Below are positions 1 through 7,639 of a stretch of 7,639 nucleotides of DNA, piece after piece; the stretch's first letter is position 1, and each line of letters opens with the position of its first letter. Under the pieces are notes generated by a model. That model worked only from the letters and a program-made list of their open reading frames with translations. It searched no databases and was not told the origin of the DNA. Source of the DNA: Methylophilaceae bacterium (lineage in GTDB: Bacteria; Pseudomonadota; Gammaproteobacteria; Burkholderiales; Methylophilaceae); NCBI GenBank assembly GCA_017880825.1, contig JADGRN010000063.1, forward strand, positions 1-7,639, given 5' to 3'. Both the position numbers and the translations under genes were made by a program.

Positions 1-488
1 CCGGGGCGCACCCGAAAGCGCAGCGTCCAGGGCTCGCCGGCGGCCCGGCGACGGCCGACCTCGTCGGGGGAGAGCTCGTGGCAGGCGCCGTTGTAGACCC
101 AGGCGCGCTTGTCGGCCTGCGCCGCCCGGCGCTCGGCCTCGAGCTGCTCGGGAGTGTGGAAACAGGTGTAGAGGTGGCCGGCGGCCAGCAGCTTGGCGAT
201 GTGCTCGCGGTAGACCGGCTCACGCTCGGTCTGCCGGTAGGGACCGTGGGGGCCGGGCTTCTCGGGCCCTTCGTCCCACTCGAGCTCCATCTCGCGCAGC
301 GAGCGCAGGATCTGGGCGATCGCCGCGTCGGTCGAGCGCGACGCGTCGGTGTCCTCGATGCGCAGGACGAAGTCGCCGCCGCGCCGGCGGGCGAAGAGGT
401 AGTTGTACAGGGCGGTGCGCGCCCCACCGAGGTGGAGGTAGCCGGTGGGGGAGGGGGCGAAGCGGACGCGGACGGTGGAAGTGTTCAA
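1..488 (-). CDS. gltX: Glutamyl-tRNA synthetase, N-terminal fragment (3' end beyond window)
   Basis: Class I aminoacyl-tRNA synthetase that charges tRNA-Glu with glutamate in the cytoplasm. The open frame reads leftwards off the window edge, giving 162 residues of a protein usually about 460-500 long. Visible are the N-terminal [11 protein letters not shown] segment at residues 6-16, the HIGH-type signature YLHLGG, then [13 protein letters not shown] and the RIEDTD block, all hallmarks of GluRS/GlnRS Rossmann domains. The KMSKS loop and anticodon-binding domain lie outside. The chosen start is a TTG at 488-486, which gives [10 protein letters not shown], the usual distance from start to the VRVRF strand. 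No ATG or GTG fits, and no Shine-Dalgarno is seen except what the tRNA itself supplies. G+C is about 74%, far above the rest of the window, so this gene probably comes from another organism than its neighbours. Family assignment is firm; start and genomic context are doubtful. Confidence 0.9.
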   Translation of the reverse strand, partial: MNTSTVRVRFAPSPTGYLHLGGARTALYNYLFARRRGGDFVLRIEDTDASRSTDAAIAQILRSLREMELEWDEGPEKPGPHGPYRQTEREPVYREHIAKLLAAGHLYTCFHTPEQLEAERRAAQADKRAWVYNGACHELSPDEVGRRRAAGEPWTLRFRVRP

Positions 489-579
489 CGGAGCGGGAGG
501 GATTCGAACCCTCGATACAGGTTTAAGCCCGTATACTCCCTTAGCAGGGGAGCGCCTTCGACCACTCGGCCACCTCTCC
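489..579 (-). tRNA. tRNA-Ser (anticodon GCT), probably chimeric at its 3' end
   Basis: A 91-nt class II tRNA reading serine AGC/AGU codons. The anticodon stem CTCCC/GGGAG closes the loop CTGCTAA, with anticodon GCT at 545-543. The long variable arm folds as ATACGGG/CCTGTAT, which is diagnostic for serine, and the T arm is GAGGG-TTCGAAT-CCCTC. The acceptor stem GGAGAGG/CCGCTCC pairs at six of seven positions, with an A-G mismatch at pair 5:68. The discriminator is G, as expected for tRNA-Ser. No CCA is encoded: the bases after the discriminator are TTG, which begin the gltX fragment. In most beta- and gammaproteobacteria CCA is encoded, so both the mismatch and the missing CCA suggest that the last bases (from about 494 down to 489) belong to another organism's tRNA gene. 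Confidence 0.93.
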
Positions 580-591
580 GCGAAAGGCCGT

Positions 592-620
592 AAGATACGC
601 GAATATTCCGCAAAAATCAA
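592..620 (-). promoter_or_regulatory. Probable sigma-70 promoter for the tRNA-Ser
   Basis: On the minus strand TTGATT (620-615) and TATCTT (597-592) are separated by exactly 17 bases, each matching 4 of 6 consensus positions. The -10 is followed by the G+C-rich stretch ACGGCC, a discriminator type known from stringently controlled stable-RNA promoters. Initiation about 7 bases past the -10 would leave only a few bases before the tRNA 5' end. This would let the tRNA be transcribed apart from lysC. It was recognised by eye only. Confidence 0.55.
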
Positions 621-634
621 ACGCAGGTCTTGCG

Positions 635-1123
635 CTAGCCGCGGTCTTCTTCCAGTTCAAATGCTTTATGCAGCACGCGCACCGCCAACTCCATGTATTT
701 TTCATCAATCACCACCGAAATCTTGATTTCAGAGGTGGAAATCATTTGAATGTTGATGCCTTCTTCGGCCAAAGTGCGGAACATCTGACTGGCGATACCG
801 ACGTGTGAGCGCATACCGACGCCGACCACGGAAACTTTGGCAGTTTTGTCGTCGCCAACAATTTCGCGAGCGTTGATGTGGCCTTGCACCTTGTCCTTGA
901 GGATGGTTAGCGCTTTGTTCAACTCGTTTTTATGCACGGTGAAAGTGAAGTCGGTAGTGCCATCCGCGCCGACGTTCTGGATGATCATGTCGACATCGAT
1001 ATTGGCGTCGGCGATAGGTCCCAGGATTTGATAAGCGATGCCCGGGCGGTCAGGCACGCCAAGCACAGTGATTTTGGCTTCGTCGCGGTTAAACGCGATG
1101 CCGGAGATGATGGGTTGTTCCAT
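635..1123 (-). CDS. lysC: Putative aspartate kinase beta subunit from an internal in-frame start
   Basis: Residue 248 of LysC is a methionine whose ATG (1123-1121) is preceded by TTGAGGACGAAAAT, placing a GAGGA Shine-Dalgarno 7 bases before it. This is a better site than the one in front of the full-length gene. Initiation here gives a 162-residue product starting [11 protein letters not shown] and holding both ACT domains without the kinase domain. In Bacillus subtilis aspartokinase II, Corynebacterium glutamicum and Thermus, such an overlapping in-frame gene encodes the beta subunit of an alpha2-beta2 enzyme (established for those organisms), and the corynebacterial beta subunit starts at the equivalent point (MEEAVLTG, recalled). 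Its existence here is inference from the sequence; the GAGGAC also encodes Glu-Asp and could be coincidental. Confidence 0.6.
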   Translation of the reverse strand: MEQPIISGIAFNRDEAKITVLGVPDRPGIAYQILGPIADANIDVDMIIQNVGADGTTDFTFTVHKNELNKALTILKDKVQGHINAREIVGDDKTAKVSVVGVGMRSHVGIASQMFRTLAEEGINIQMISTSEIKISVVIDEKYMELAVRVLHKAFELEEDRG

Positions 1124-1864
1124 ATTTTCGTCCTCAAAAGTAATCAGCGTGCCTTCGCCTTCTTCTTCGAAGCTTGAAAGCACGCGCAGTTTGACCTTGT
1201 ATTTGCCGGCGAACTCGACCGAGCGGATTTGCAGCACCTTGGACCCGAGGCTGGCCATTTCCAGCATTTCCTCGAAGGTGATGGATTTCAGGCGGCGCGC
1301 TTCCGGTACTATGCGCGGGTCGGTGGTGTAAACGCCGTCAACATCGGTGTAAATCTGGCACTCATCGGCCTTGAGCGATGCGGCAAGTGCCACGCCGGTG
1401 GTATCGGAACCGCCACGGCCCAGCGTGGTGATGTTGCCGTTTTCGTCCACACCCTGAAAGCCTGCGACGACGACGACAAAGCCCGCATCCAGATCGGCGT
1501 GGATTTTTTTATCATCGATATCAAGGATGCGCGCCTTGGTATGGGCGTCGTTGGTCCAAATGGGCACTTGCGCACCGGTATAGCTTACGGCCTTAATGCC
1601 CAGGTCCATGATTGCCATGGCCGTCAGCGCGATGGTGACCTGCTCGCCGGTAGCGACCATCACGTCCAGCTCACGCGGGTCCGGCTCGGCCATAATTTCC
1701 TTGGCCAGGTTGATCAGTTTGTTGGTCTCGCCGGACATGGCCGACACCACCACCACGACCTGGTGGCCGAGTGCTTTGTAACGCGCCACGCGACGTGCCA
1801 CGCTGCGGATGCGTTCGGGATTGGCGACCGAAGTGCCGCCATATTTTTGTACGATTAATGCCAT
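635..1864 (-). CDS. lysC: Aspartate kinase (alpha subunit; monofunctional, lysine/threonine-sensitive type)
   Basis: Phosphorylates L-aspartate with ATP, the first step towards lysine, methionine, threonine and diaminopimelate. The protein has 409 residues, normal for the family. The amino-acid kinase domain covers about 1-245, with KYGGTSV at 7-13, [10 protein letters not shown] at 41-50 and [14 protein letters not shown] at 147-160. Two ACT domains follow: the first about 262-340, with [13 protein letters not shown] at 296-308, and the second about 343-405, with STSEIKISV at 376-384. These place it with the ACT-regulated enzymes inhibited by lysine plus threonine (family knowledge), not with bifunctional kinase-homoserine dehydrogenases. 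The ATG at 1864 follows alaS by 17 bases; its upstream Shine-Dalgarno is weak, so translation may depend on alaS. An internal start, listed separately, probably yields a beta subunit in the same frame. A tRNA-Ser follows 55 bases downstream. Confidence 0.97.
   Translation of the reverse strand: MALIVQKYGGTSVANPERIRSVARRVARYKALGHQVVVVVSAMSGETNKLINLAKEIMAEPDPRELDVMVATGEQVTIALTAMAIMDLGIKAVSYTGAQVPIWTNDAHTKARILDIDDKKIHADLDAGFVVVVAGFQGVDENGNITTLGRGGSDTTGVALAASLKADECQIYTDVDGVYTTDPRIVPEARRLKSITFEEMLEMASLGSKVLQIRSVEFAGKYKVKLRVLSSFEEEGEGTLITFEDENMEQPIISGIAFNRDEAKITVLGVPDRPGIAYQILGPIADANIDVDMIIQNVGADGTTDFTFTVHKNELNKALTILKDKVQGHINAREIVGDDKTAKVSVVGVGMRSHVGIASQMFRTLAEEGINIQMISTSEIKISVVIDEKYMELAVRVLHKAFELEEDRG
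1131..1135 (-). promoter_or_regulatory. Internal Shine-Dalgarno inside lysC
   Basis: GAGGA on the minus strand, 7 bases upstream of the internal ATG at 1123-1121. The spacing is ideal and no such site precedes the full-length start. It supports separate production of the regulatory beta subunit. Confidence 0.55.
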
Positions 1865-1881
1865 AAACTAAAGCCTGTTGG

Positions 1882-4518
1882 TTAGCCTAATTGTTGTTGA
1901 ATGTAGCCTGTTACTGAGGCCAATGCTTTGGGTAGCTGGCTGGCGTCAGTGCCGCCTGCCATCGCCATATCGGGCCGCCCGCCGCCCTTGCCACCGACCT
2001 GGGTAGCGACAAAGTTGACCAGATCTCCAGCCTTGATCTTGCCGGTTAAATCTTGGCTTACCGCGGCAACCAGGCTGACTTTATCGCCCTCGGTCACTGC
2101 CAGCAGCAGGGCGCAGTTGCCGAGCTTGTCTTTGAGTTTGTCTGCGACTTCACGCAGACCCTTGGCGTCCACGCCATCGAGCTTGGCTGCGAGCACTTTC
2201 ACACCGGCAACGTCCACTGCCTGGCTTGCTAAATCATCACCCTGGCTGGAAGCCATTTTTGATTTCAGGCGTTCCAGCTCTTTCTCGAGTGCCTTCACGT
2301 TATCCATGACCTGGCCGATCTTGTTCGGCAGCTCCTGCGCTGGGGCCTTGAAAGCTGCTGCCGCATCATTGAGCAACGCTTGCTGCTGTTGGATGTAAGC
2401 CAGAGCGACATCGCCGGTGGTAGCCTCTACGCGGCGCACGCCCGCAGCTACGCCGGATTCGGCGATAATCTTGAAAAGACCAATATCACCAGTCCTTTGT
2501 ACATGTGTGCCGCCACAAAGTTCGCGGCTGCTGCCGATGTCCAACACGCGTACCTCATCGCCGTATTTCTCCCCAAACAGCATCATGGCGCCGGTTTTCT
2601 GCGCGGCTTCAATATCCATGATGCGTGCTTTAACGGCTGTGTTGGCAATAATTTCATTGTTCACAAGTCTTTCCACACGGCGAATTTCATGTTCTGTTAA
2701 CGGCACGTTATGCACGAAGTCGAAGCGGGTTCTTTCATGATCGACCAGCGAGCCCTTTTGCTGCACATGATTGCCCAGCACCTCTCGCAGCGCCTTGTGC
2801 ATCAAGTGGGTGGCCGAGTGGTTGCGCATGGTGCGGTTGCGTGCCTGCATGTCAACCTTGGCGGCGACGGTGCTGCCCACGTTCAGGGTGCCGGTTTTCA
2901 ATACTCCATGGTGGCCGAACACGGTGGCCTGGATTTTCTGCGTATCTTCCACTGAGAAAATACCATCGCTGCCTTGCAGCAAACCTTGATCGCCTACCTG
3001 GCCCCCGGATTCAGCGTAGAACGGCGTTTCATTCAGTACGACCACGCCCAGATCGCCTTCGCTCAAGCTGCTCACGGCAGCGCCATCCTTATACAGCGCC
3101 AGCACGCTGCCTTTGGCTTCCAGCGTTTCATAGCCATGGAACGTGGTCGGCTTGCCGGCGTATTCAAGGTTGGCAGCCATCTTGAATTTGCCAGCAGCGC
3201 GCGCCTGGTCTTTCTGGCGCGCCATAGCCACATCGAAAGCAGCGGCATCAACCGTTACATTGTGTTCGCGGCAGATATCAGCGGTTAAATCGAATGGAAA
3301 GCCAAAGGTGTCATGCAACTTGAATGCGGTTTCGCCATTGAAAGTTTTTGTGTCGGTTTTGGCCATCGCAGCCAGATCAGCTTCCAGTATCGCCATGCCA
3401 TGTTCGATGGTCTCGAAGAAGCGCACTTCTTCCTGCCGTAATACGCCCATCACATGTCTTTGGCTGCTGGCTAAATCTGGATAAGCTTCACCCATCTCAG
3501 CGACCAGATCGGGCACCATCTTGTGGAAGAACGCCTTGCGCACGCCGAGTTTGTAGCCATGGCGGATGGCGCGGCGGATGATGCGGCGCAGCACATAGCC
3601 GCGGCCTTCATTACCGGGGATGACACCATCGGCAATCAGGAAGGCACAGGCGCGGATATGGTCGGCTAGTACCTTGAGCGAAGGACTATCCAAGTCCGTG
3701 CAGTGCGTTTCACGCGCGGCGGTCTGGATCAGGGTTTGCAGCAGATCGATTTCGTAGTTGGAGTGCACGTGTTGCAACACCGCGGCGATGCGTTCTAGAC
3801 CCATGCCGGTATCGACGGAGGGCTTGGGCAGTGGATGCATCACACCGGCTTCGTCGCGGTTGAACTGCATGAATACGTTGTTCCAGATTTCGATAAAGCG
3901 GTCGCCGTCCTCGTCCGAGCTGCCCGGAGGGCCGCCGGGAATCTCGGGGCCGTGGTCGTAGAAAATCTCGGTGCAGGGCCCGCAAGGGCCAGTGTCGCCC
4001 ATCATCCAGAAATTGTCGGAAGCGTAGCGCGCGCCCTTGTTATCGCCGATGCGAATCACGCGCTCGGCCGGCATGCCGATTTGCTTGGTCCAGATGTCGT
4101 AGGCCTCAATGTCCTCGGCGTAGACCGTCACCGTGAGCTTATCCTTGGGCAGTTTGAAGACTTCGGTCAGCAATTCCCAGGCGTAATGGATCGCATCCTG
4201 CTTGAAATAATCGCCAAAGCTGAAGTTGCCGAGCATCTCGAAGAAGGTATGGTGGCGCGCGGTGTAGCCGACATTTTCCAGGTCGTTGTGCTTGCCGCCG
4301 GCACGCACGCATTTCTGGCTTGAAGCAGCGCGGGTGTAGGGGCGCTTGTCGAAGCCGAGAAATACATCCTTGAACTGGTTCATGCCGGCGTTGGTGAACA
4401 GCAGGGTCGGGTCGCCGTGAGGTACCAGCGAGCTGGAGCTGACGACTTGATGGCCTTTGGAGGCGAAGTAGTCCAGAAATGCCTGGCGTATTTCGTTGCT
4501 GCTTGGATTGCTCTTCAT
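1882..4518 (-). CDS. alaS: Alanyl-tRNA synthetase
   Basis: Class II synthetase that joins alanine to tRNA-Ala and clears mischarged Ser/Gly-tRNA-Ala. It has 878 residues; the E. coli enzyme has 876. The catalytic domain occupies about 1-255 with the motif 2 region [18 protein letters not shown] and motif 3 GMGLERI near 238. The helical tRNA-recognition domain follows, including [17 protein letters not shown]. The editing domain carries the zinc ligands HSATH (H567, H571) and CGGTH (C668, H672). The C-Ala/DHHA1 domain ends with a glycine-rich [16 protein letters not shown]. All key residues are present. An ATG two codons upstream (4524) is possible, but the purine run AGAAAG abuts it directly, whereas it lies 6 bases before the ATG at 4518, so the latter was chosen. 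recX stops 24 bases upstream and lysC starts 17 bases downstream, consistent with one transcript. Confidence 0.98.
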   Translation of the reverse strand: MKSNPSSNEIRQAFLDYFASKGHQVVSSSSLVPHGDPTLLFTNAGMNQFKDVFLGFDKRPYTRAASSQKCVRAGGKHNDLENVGYTARHHTFFEMLGNFSFGDYFKQDAIHYAWELLTEVFKLPKDKLTVTVYAEDIEAYDIWTKQIGMPAERVIRIGDNKGARYASDNFWMMGDTGPCGPCTEIFYDHGPEIPGGPPGSSDEDGDRFIEIWNNVFMQFNRDEAGVMHPLPKPSVDTGMGLERIAAVLQHVHSNYEIDLLQTLIQTAARETHCTDLDSPSLKVLADHIRACAFLIADGVIPGNEGRGYVLRRIIRRAIRHGYKLGVRKAFFHKMVPDLVAEMGEAYPDLASSQRHVMGVLRQEEVRFFETIEHGMAILEADLAAMAKTDTKTFNGETAFKLHDTFGFPFDLTADICREHNVTVDAAAFDVAMARQKDQARAAGKFKMAANLEYAGKPTTFHGYETLEAKGSVLALYKDGAAVSSLSEGDLGVVVLNETPFYAESGGQVGDQGLLQGSDGIFSVEDTQKIQATVFGHHGVLKTGTLNVGSTVAAKVDMQARNRTMRNHSATHLMHKALREVLGNHVQQKGSLVDHERTRFDFVHNVPLTEHEIRRVERLVNNEIIANTAVKARIMDIEAAQKTGAMMLFGEKYGDEVRVLDIGSSRELCGGTHVQRTGDIGLFKIIAESGVAAGVRRVEATTGDVALAYIQQQQALLNDAAAAFKAPAQELPNKIGQVMDNVKALEKELERLKSKMASSQGDDLASQAVDVAGVKVLAAKLDGVDAKGLREVADKLKDKLGNCALLLAVTEGDKVSLVAAVSQDLTGKIKAGDLVNFVATQVGGKGGGRPDMAMAGGTDASQLPKALASVTGYIQQQLG

Positions 4519-4542
4519 CAACATCTTTCTACTGCATACCTT

Positions 4543-5014
4543 TTAAATTGTTTCGTCCGGGTCATCACGCAGCACCTGCTTGATGACCTCAAAACTAAAA
4601 CCGCGGCTCTGTAAAAATCTCGCCTGTTTGGCCCATTGTTCGCGGTTCTGTGGGAGTGCGCCATATTTCTTGCGGCAAATGCCACGGGCATTGGCGACTT
4701 CGTCATGTTTGACTTCTGCCAGCGCTTTCGCCACGACTTCTTCGGATACCCCATGCTCGCGCAGTTCGTTGGCGACTCGCAGACTGCCAAACCTGGCTTT
4801 TCTGGCATGCACTATCTGTTCTGCGTAGCGCTGCTCCGATAGCCAGCCACGTTTTTTGAAGTCTTCCAGCAGCGCCGTTATATCGTCATGCAGCTGATTT
4901 TTATCGTCGGAATCCTGAGCATAAAGACGCAGTTTCTGCTGCAATTCCTGATACGAGTATTCGCGCCGACTTAGGTATGCTAAAGCACGTTCGCGCAGGC
5001 TTGGCTTATTCGGA

Positions 5015-5025
<11 letters not shown>
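4543..5025 (-). CDS. recX: Regulatory protein RecX
   Basis: Small cytoplasmic modulator that binds RecA filaments and limits their extension and ATPase and strand-exchange activity (family knowledge from E. coli RecX). The 160-residue product has the RecX pattern of tandem three-helix repeats: [22 protein letters not shown] at about 11-32, a middle unit with [29 protein letters not shown], and a C-terminal unit with [18 protein letters not shown]. It starts with GTG at 5025, eleven bases inside the end of recA and with only GGAAG directly before it. Expression is therefore probably coupled to recA translation, which would keep RecX low relative to RecA. No part looks degraded. Confidence 0.95.
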
Positions 5026-6046
<1,021 letters not shown>

Positions 6047-6052
6047 GTTTTG

Positions 6053-6057
6053 CCCCT
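6053..6057 (-). promoter_or_regulatory. Ribosome binding site of recA
   Basis: AGGGG on the minus strand, 6 bases before the ATG at 6046. It decides the start in favour of this ATG over the in-frame TTG upstream. Confidence 0.75.
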
Positions 6058-6084
6058 GTTTTGGTATGCGCAATAAAGCTGCCA

Positions 6085-6113
6085 ATTATTTCATAAATCA
6101 CTACTTAAAGTAA
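6085..6113 (-). promoter_or_regulatory. Possible recA promoter with an inverted repeat over its -35
   Basis: AATAAT (6090-6085), 5 of 6 matches to the -10 consensus, lies 17 bases from a poor -35, TTACTT (6113-6108). A transcript starting about 6078 would have a leader of some 30 bases carrying the recA ribosome site. The inverted repeat TACTT-A-AAGTA at 6102-6112 overlaps the -35 and could be an operator, although it also lies in the last codons of pncC. No CTGT-N8-ACAG LexA box was found between 6050 and 6200. Evidence is weak and was assessed by eye only. Confidence 0.3.
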
Positions 6114-6591
6114 GCTGAAGCAGTACTTCAAGCATTGTTTTAACCGATACCCGGCGCACTTCTTCGCGGTCTCCCGAAAGGTGCCTGCTCACAGTTTTTA
6201 TATACCCGTTAGCCGCGGCCCAGGCAAAGCAAACAGTGCCGACGGGTTTTTCCTGGGTACCACCATCGAGCCCGGCAATACCGGTGATGGCTGCCGCGAT
6301 GCTGGCATGGCTATGCTTGAGCGCGCCTAGTGCCATTTCACGCGCGGTTTGTTCGCTGACAGCGCCGTGCTGGCTGAGGGTGTTTTCCGTTACACCCAAC
6401 ATCTCGATTTTCGCGGCATTGCTGTAGGTAATAAAGCCGCGATCAAACCAGGCCGAACTGCCGGCGATGGCGGTGATGCACTCGGCTACCCAGCCGCCAG
6501 TGCAGGATTCTGCCAGCGCCAGCGTCCAGCCACGTGCCTTGAGCGCATTACCCAGTTCACTGGCTAGGGTTAGTAATTCGGAATCAGCCAT
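6091..6591 (-). CDS. pncC: Nicotinamide-nucleotide amidohydrolase (CinA C-terminal domain family)
   Basis: Deamidates nicotinamide mononucleotide to nicotinate mononucleotide, recycling the NMN released by bacterial DNA ligase into NAD synthesis (family knowledge). The 166-residue protein is the stand-alone CinA C-terminal form and lacks the N-terminal molybdopterin-like domain of full CinA. The signature ESCTGG at 28-33 holds the probable nucleophile Ser29. It is followed by GSSAWFDRGFITYSNAAK, with Tyr56 and Lys61 likely in the active site, then AITGIAGLDGG and PVGTVCFAW. It closely resembles E. coli YgaD as I recall that sequence. The ATG at 6591 lies 22 bases inside the end of pgpA, indicating coupling. 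Its neighbour recA starts 44 bases downstream, an arrangement also found in enterobacteria. Confidence 0.95.
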   Translation of the reverse strand: MADSELLTLASELGNALKARGWTLALAESCTGGWVAECITAIAGSSAWFDRGFITYSNAAKIEMLGVTENTLSQHGAVSEQTAREMALGALKHSHASIAAAITGIAGLDGGTQEKPVGTVCFAWAAANGYIKTVSRHLSGDREEVRRVSVKTMLEVLLQLTLSSDL

Positions 6592-7058
6592 TGCAATGCT
6601 TTCAGGCAGGCGATGGCATAAATCGCCGCCAGCAGGTCATCGAACATTACCCCGAATCCTCCCCTCAGGCGCGCGTCGCACTGGCGGATAGGGAATGGTT
6701 TCCAGATATCAAACAGACGGAACAGCGCAAACGCTGCCAGCCACCAGAGCCAGGTCTGCGGCGTGAATTGCAGTACCAGCATGAAAGCGACAATTTCATC
6801 CCAGACAATACTGCCATGATCGGATACGCCCAGTGCCTTGCCTGTCTGTGTAGAAATGGGGATGCCAACCATAAACAGCAGCGCAATGACGATGAAATGC
6901 ACAAGCTCCGGCGTCAGCATCAAGGCCATGAATAGCGGCACAGCAACCAGGGTGCCGAAAGTCCCGGGTGCTTTTGCTGCCAGGCCGCTACCGAAGCCCA
7001 GGGCTACAAAATGGGCAGGGTGGCTGAGCAGAAAATGGCGATCAGGAGAAGTGGTCAA
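6570..7058 (-). CDS. pgpA: Phosphatidylglycerophosphatase A
   Basis: Inner-membrane lipid phosphatase that removes the phosphate from phosphatidylglycerol phosphate to make phosphatidylglycerol. With the chosen start it has 162 residues, typical for PgpA. Family motifs are FLLSHPAHFVALGFGSGL near the N-terminus, KAPGTFGTL at about 29-37, the acidic metal-binding DHGSIVWDE at 80-88, FDIWKPFPI and the C-terminal GGFGVMFDDLLAA. Several hydrophobic stretches (LVAVPLFMALML, LVHFIVIALLFMVGI, TWLWWLAAFALF, YAIACLKALQWL) fit a multi-pass membrane protein. The start is the TTG at 7058, because AAGGAA lies 7 bases before it and the encoded N-terminus fits the family. In-frame alternatives are ATG at 7091 and GTG at 7100, which would add 11 or 14 unlikely residues. 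It overlaps thiL by 17 bases. Confidence 0.93.
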   Translation of the reverse strand: MTTSPDRHFLLSHPAHFVALGFGSGLAAKAPGTFGTLVAVPLFMALMLTPELVHFIVIALLFMVGIPISTQTGKALGVSDHGSIVWDEIVAFMLVLQFTPQTWLWWLAAFALFRLFDIWKPFPIRQCDARLRGGFGVMFDDLLAAIYAIACLKALQWLIPNY

Positions 7059-7639
7059 AACCAGTTTCCTTGAAGTGGATGGGATCACCATTTTCTGCAC
7101 GCACGATTAGGCCGGAGTTACCGGTAATGCGACCAATGCAGCTTAATGGCAGTGCCAGTTGTTTGCTTAAATTTACAATCTCACCGTGTTTTTCTTCGGG
7201 GGCAGTAAAACACAGTTCATAGTCATCACCACCAGACAGAACCATTTTCTGGACTTGTTCATCATCGAAGTGATTACTCACAACAAATGAACGTGGCAGG
7301 TACTGCAAACGGATTTCCGCCCCGACTTTGGAGCATTCAAGAATGTGCCCGAGATCCGCCAGCAGCCCATCAGAAATATCAATCGCACTATGGGCAATTG
7401 GCTGCAAGGCCAGTCCTAATTCCACCTTCGGCAGCGGCTTATGCAACGCAGGCAAACACGAGGCAAGTTGACCTTCGGGTAATGCATAACTACCTTGCAA
7501 TACAGCCAGCGCAAGAGCTGCATCACCCAGGGTGCCGGAAACCCATATCTCATCGCCGACCTTGGCACCAGAGCGCTTGAGTGCTTTGCCACTTGGCACT
7601 TCCCCCATGATTTGCACGCAGATGTTGAGCGGGCCGCGC
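7042..7639 (-). CDS. thiL: Thiamine-monophosphate kinase, C-terminal part (5' end beyond window)
   Basis: Phosphorylates thiamine monophosphate to thiamine diphosphate, the last step of cofactor synthesis; the fold is that of the AIR synthetase/PurM ATPases. The frame stays open to the window edge, giving 198 residues of a protein usually about 320 long, so roughly the first 120-130 residues are missing. At the edge is RGPLNICVQIMGEVPSG, the conserved core segment after the N-terminal domain. Next come SGAKVGDEIWVSGTLGDAALAL, the AIDISDGLLADLGHI motif and SGGDDYELCFTAP, all ThiL signatures. An internal GTG at 7617 would begin mid-domain and is not the start. The stop lies inside the beginning of pgpA, the usual thiL-pgpA arrangement in proteobacteria. 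Confidence 0.96.
   Translation of the reverse strand, partial: RGPLNICVQIMGEVPSGKALKRSGAKVGDEIWVSGTLGDAALALAVLQGSYALPEGQLASCLPALHKPLPKVELGLALQPIAHSAIDISDGLLADLGHILECSKVGAEIRLQYLPRSFVVSNHFDDEQVQKMVLSGGDDYELCFTAPEEKHGEIVNLSKQLALPLSCIGRITGNSGLIVRAENGDPIHFKETGFDHFS
7066..7071 (-). promoter_or_regulatory. Ribosome binding site supporting the TTG start of pgpA
   Basis: AAGGAA on the minus strand, 7 bases upstream of the TTG at 7058, inside the 3' end of thiL. It is the best-placed Shine-Dalgarno among the candidate pgpA starts. Confidence 0.5.

Noticed and set aside
489..579. tRNA-Ser as the attachment site of a genomic island
   Set aside because: No integrase, no direct repeat of the tRNA 3' end within the window, and the adjacent DNA is a housekeeping gltX; an assembly join explains it better, though the window is too short to exclude an island.
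78..593. Plus-strand open frame of 171 codons at the left end, running through the tRNA
   Set aside because: It is low-complexity G/A/V/R-rich translation typical of the antisense of a high-G+C gene. The minus strand there encodes a clear GluRS, and the frame crosses a tRNA.
600..634. Possible rho-independent terminator after lysC (CGCA-AGACC-TGCG followed by TTTGATTTTT)
   Set aside because: The stem is only 4 bp, the T run is interrupted, and the stretch doubles as the -35 region of the tRNA promoter; too weak to call.
1229..1858. Long plus-strand open frame (209 codons) opposite lysC
   Set aside because: It mirrors the codon pattern of lysC, has no recognisable domain, and lysC is an unambiguous gene on the other strand.
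3835..4323. Plus-strand open frame of 162 codons opposite alaS
   Set aside because: It is antisense to the conserved AlaRS catalytic domain, shows no family motifs, and is a normal shadow in sequence of this G+C content.
7089..7100. Upstream GTG (7100) or ATG (7091) as the start of pgpA
   Set aside because: They would add residues unlike PgpA N-termini and overlap thiL by 50-59 bases, while the TTG at 7058 has a well-spaced AAGGAA.

Overview
The window is a compact stretch of bacterial housekeeping genes. Every protein-coding gene and the one tRNA lie on the minus strand, so transcription runs from right to left. The gene content, protein sequences and order (thiL-pgpA-pncC, then recA-recX-alaS-lysC, then a tRNA-Ser) suggest a betaproteobacterium, perhaps of the Nitrosomonadales type. 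That placement is inference from memory of gene order and protein resemblance; no search was run. Base composition over about 490-7639 looks to be in the mid-50s percent G+C.

Right part (7639 to 6091): the 3' two thirds of thiL (thiamine-monophosphate kinase, cut by the window edge), pgpA (phosphatidylglycerophosphatase A) and a stand-alone pncC/cinA C-terminal-type amidohydrolase. The three overlap by 17-22 bases and look translationally coupled. Middle part (6046 to 1882): recA with a good ribosome binding site, recX overlapping its end by 11 bases from a GTG start, then alaS 24 bases further on (18 if the upstream ATG is used). Left-middle (1864 to 489): lysC (aspartate kinase), 17 bases after alaS, which carries a well-formed internal start likely to yield a separate regulatory beta subunit. 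It is followed by a tRNA-Ser(GCT) with its own probable promoter.

Left end (1 to about 494): an abrupt change. Bases 1-480 are about 74% G+C by my count (354 of 480) and encode the first 162 residues of a glutamyl-tRNA synthetase that starts on the base next to the tRNA. The acceptor stem of the tRNA-Ser has one A-G mismatch, which appears exactly where the composition changes, and there is no encoded CCA. The simplest reading is that two genomes are joined inside the conserved tRNA 3' half, most likely an assembly chimera; insertion of foreign DNA at the tRNA is the alternative.

I see no mobile element, CRISPR array, toxin-antitoxin, defence system or unknown gene family. I do not think the window holds an undescribed system. 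The points worth following are the tRNA/gltX seam, the internal start in lysC, and the recA control region, which lacks a standard CTGT-N8-ACAG LexA box.
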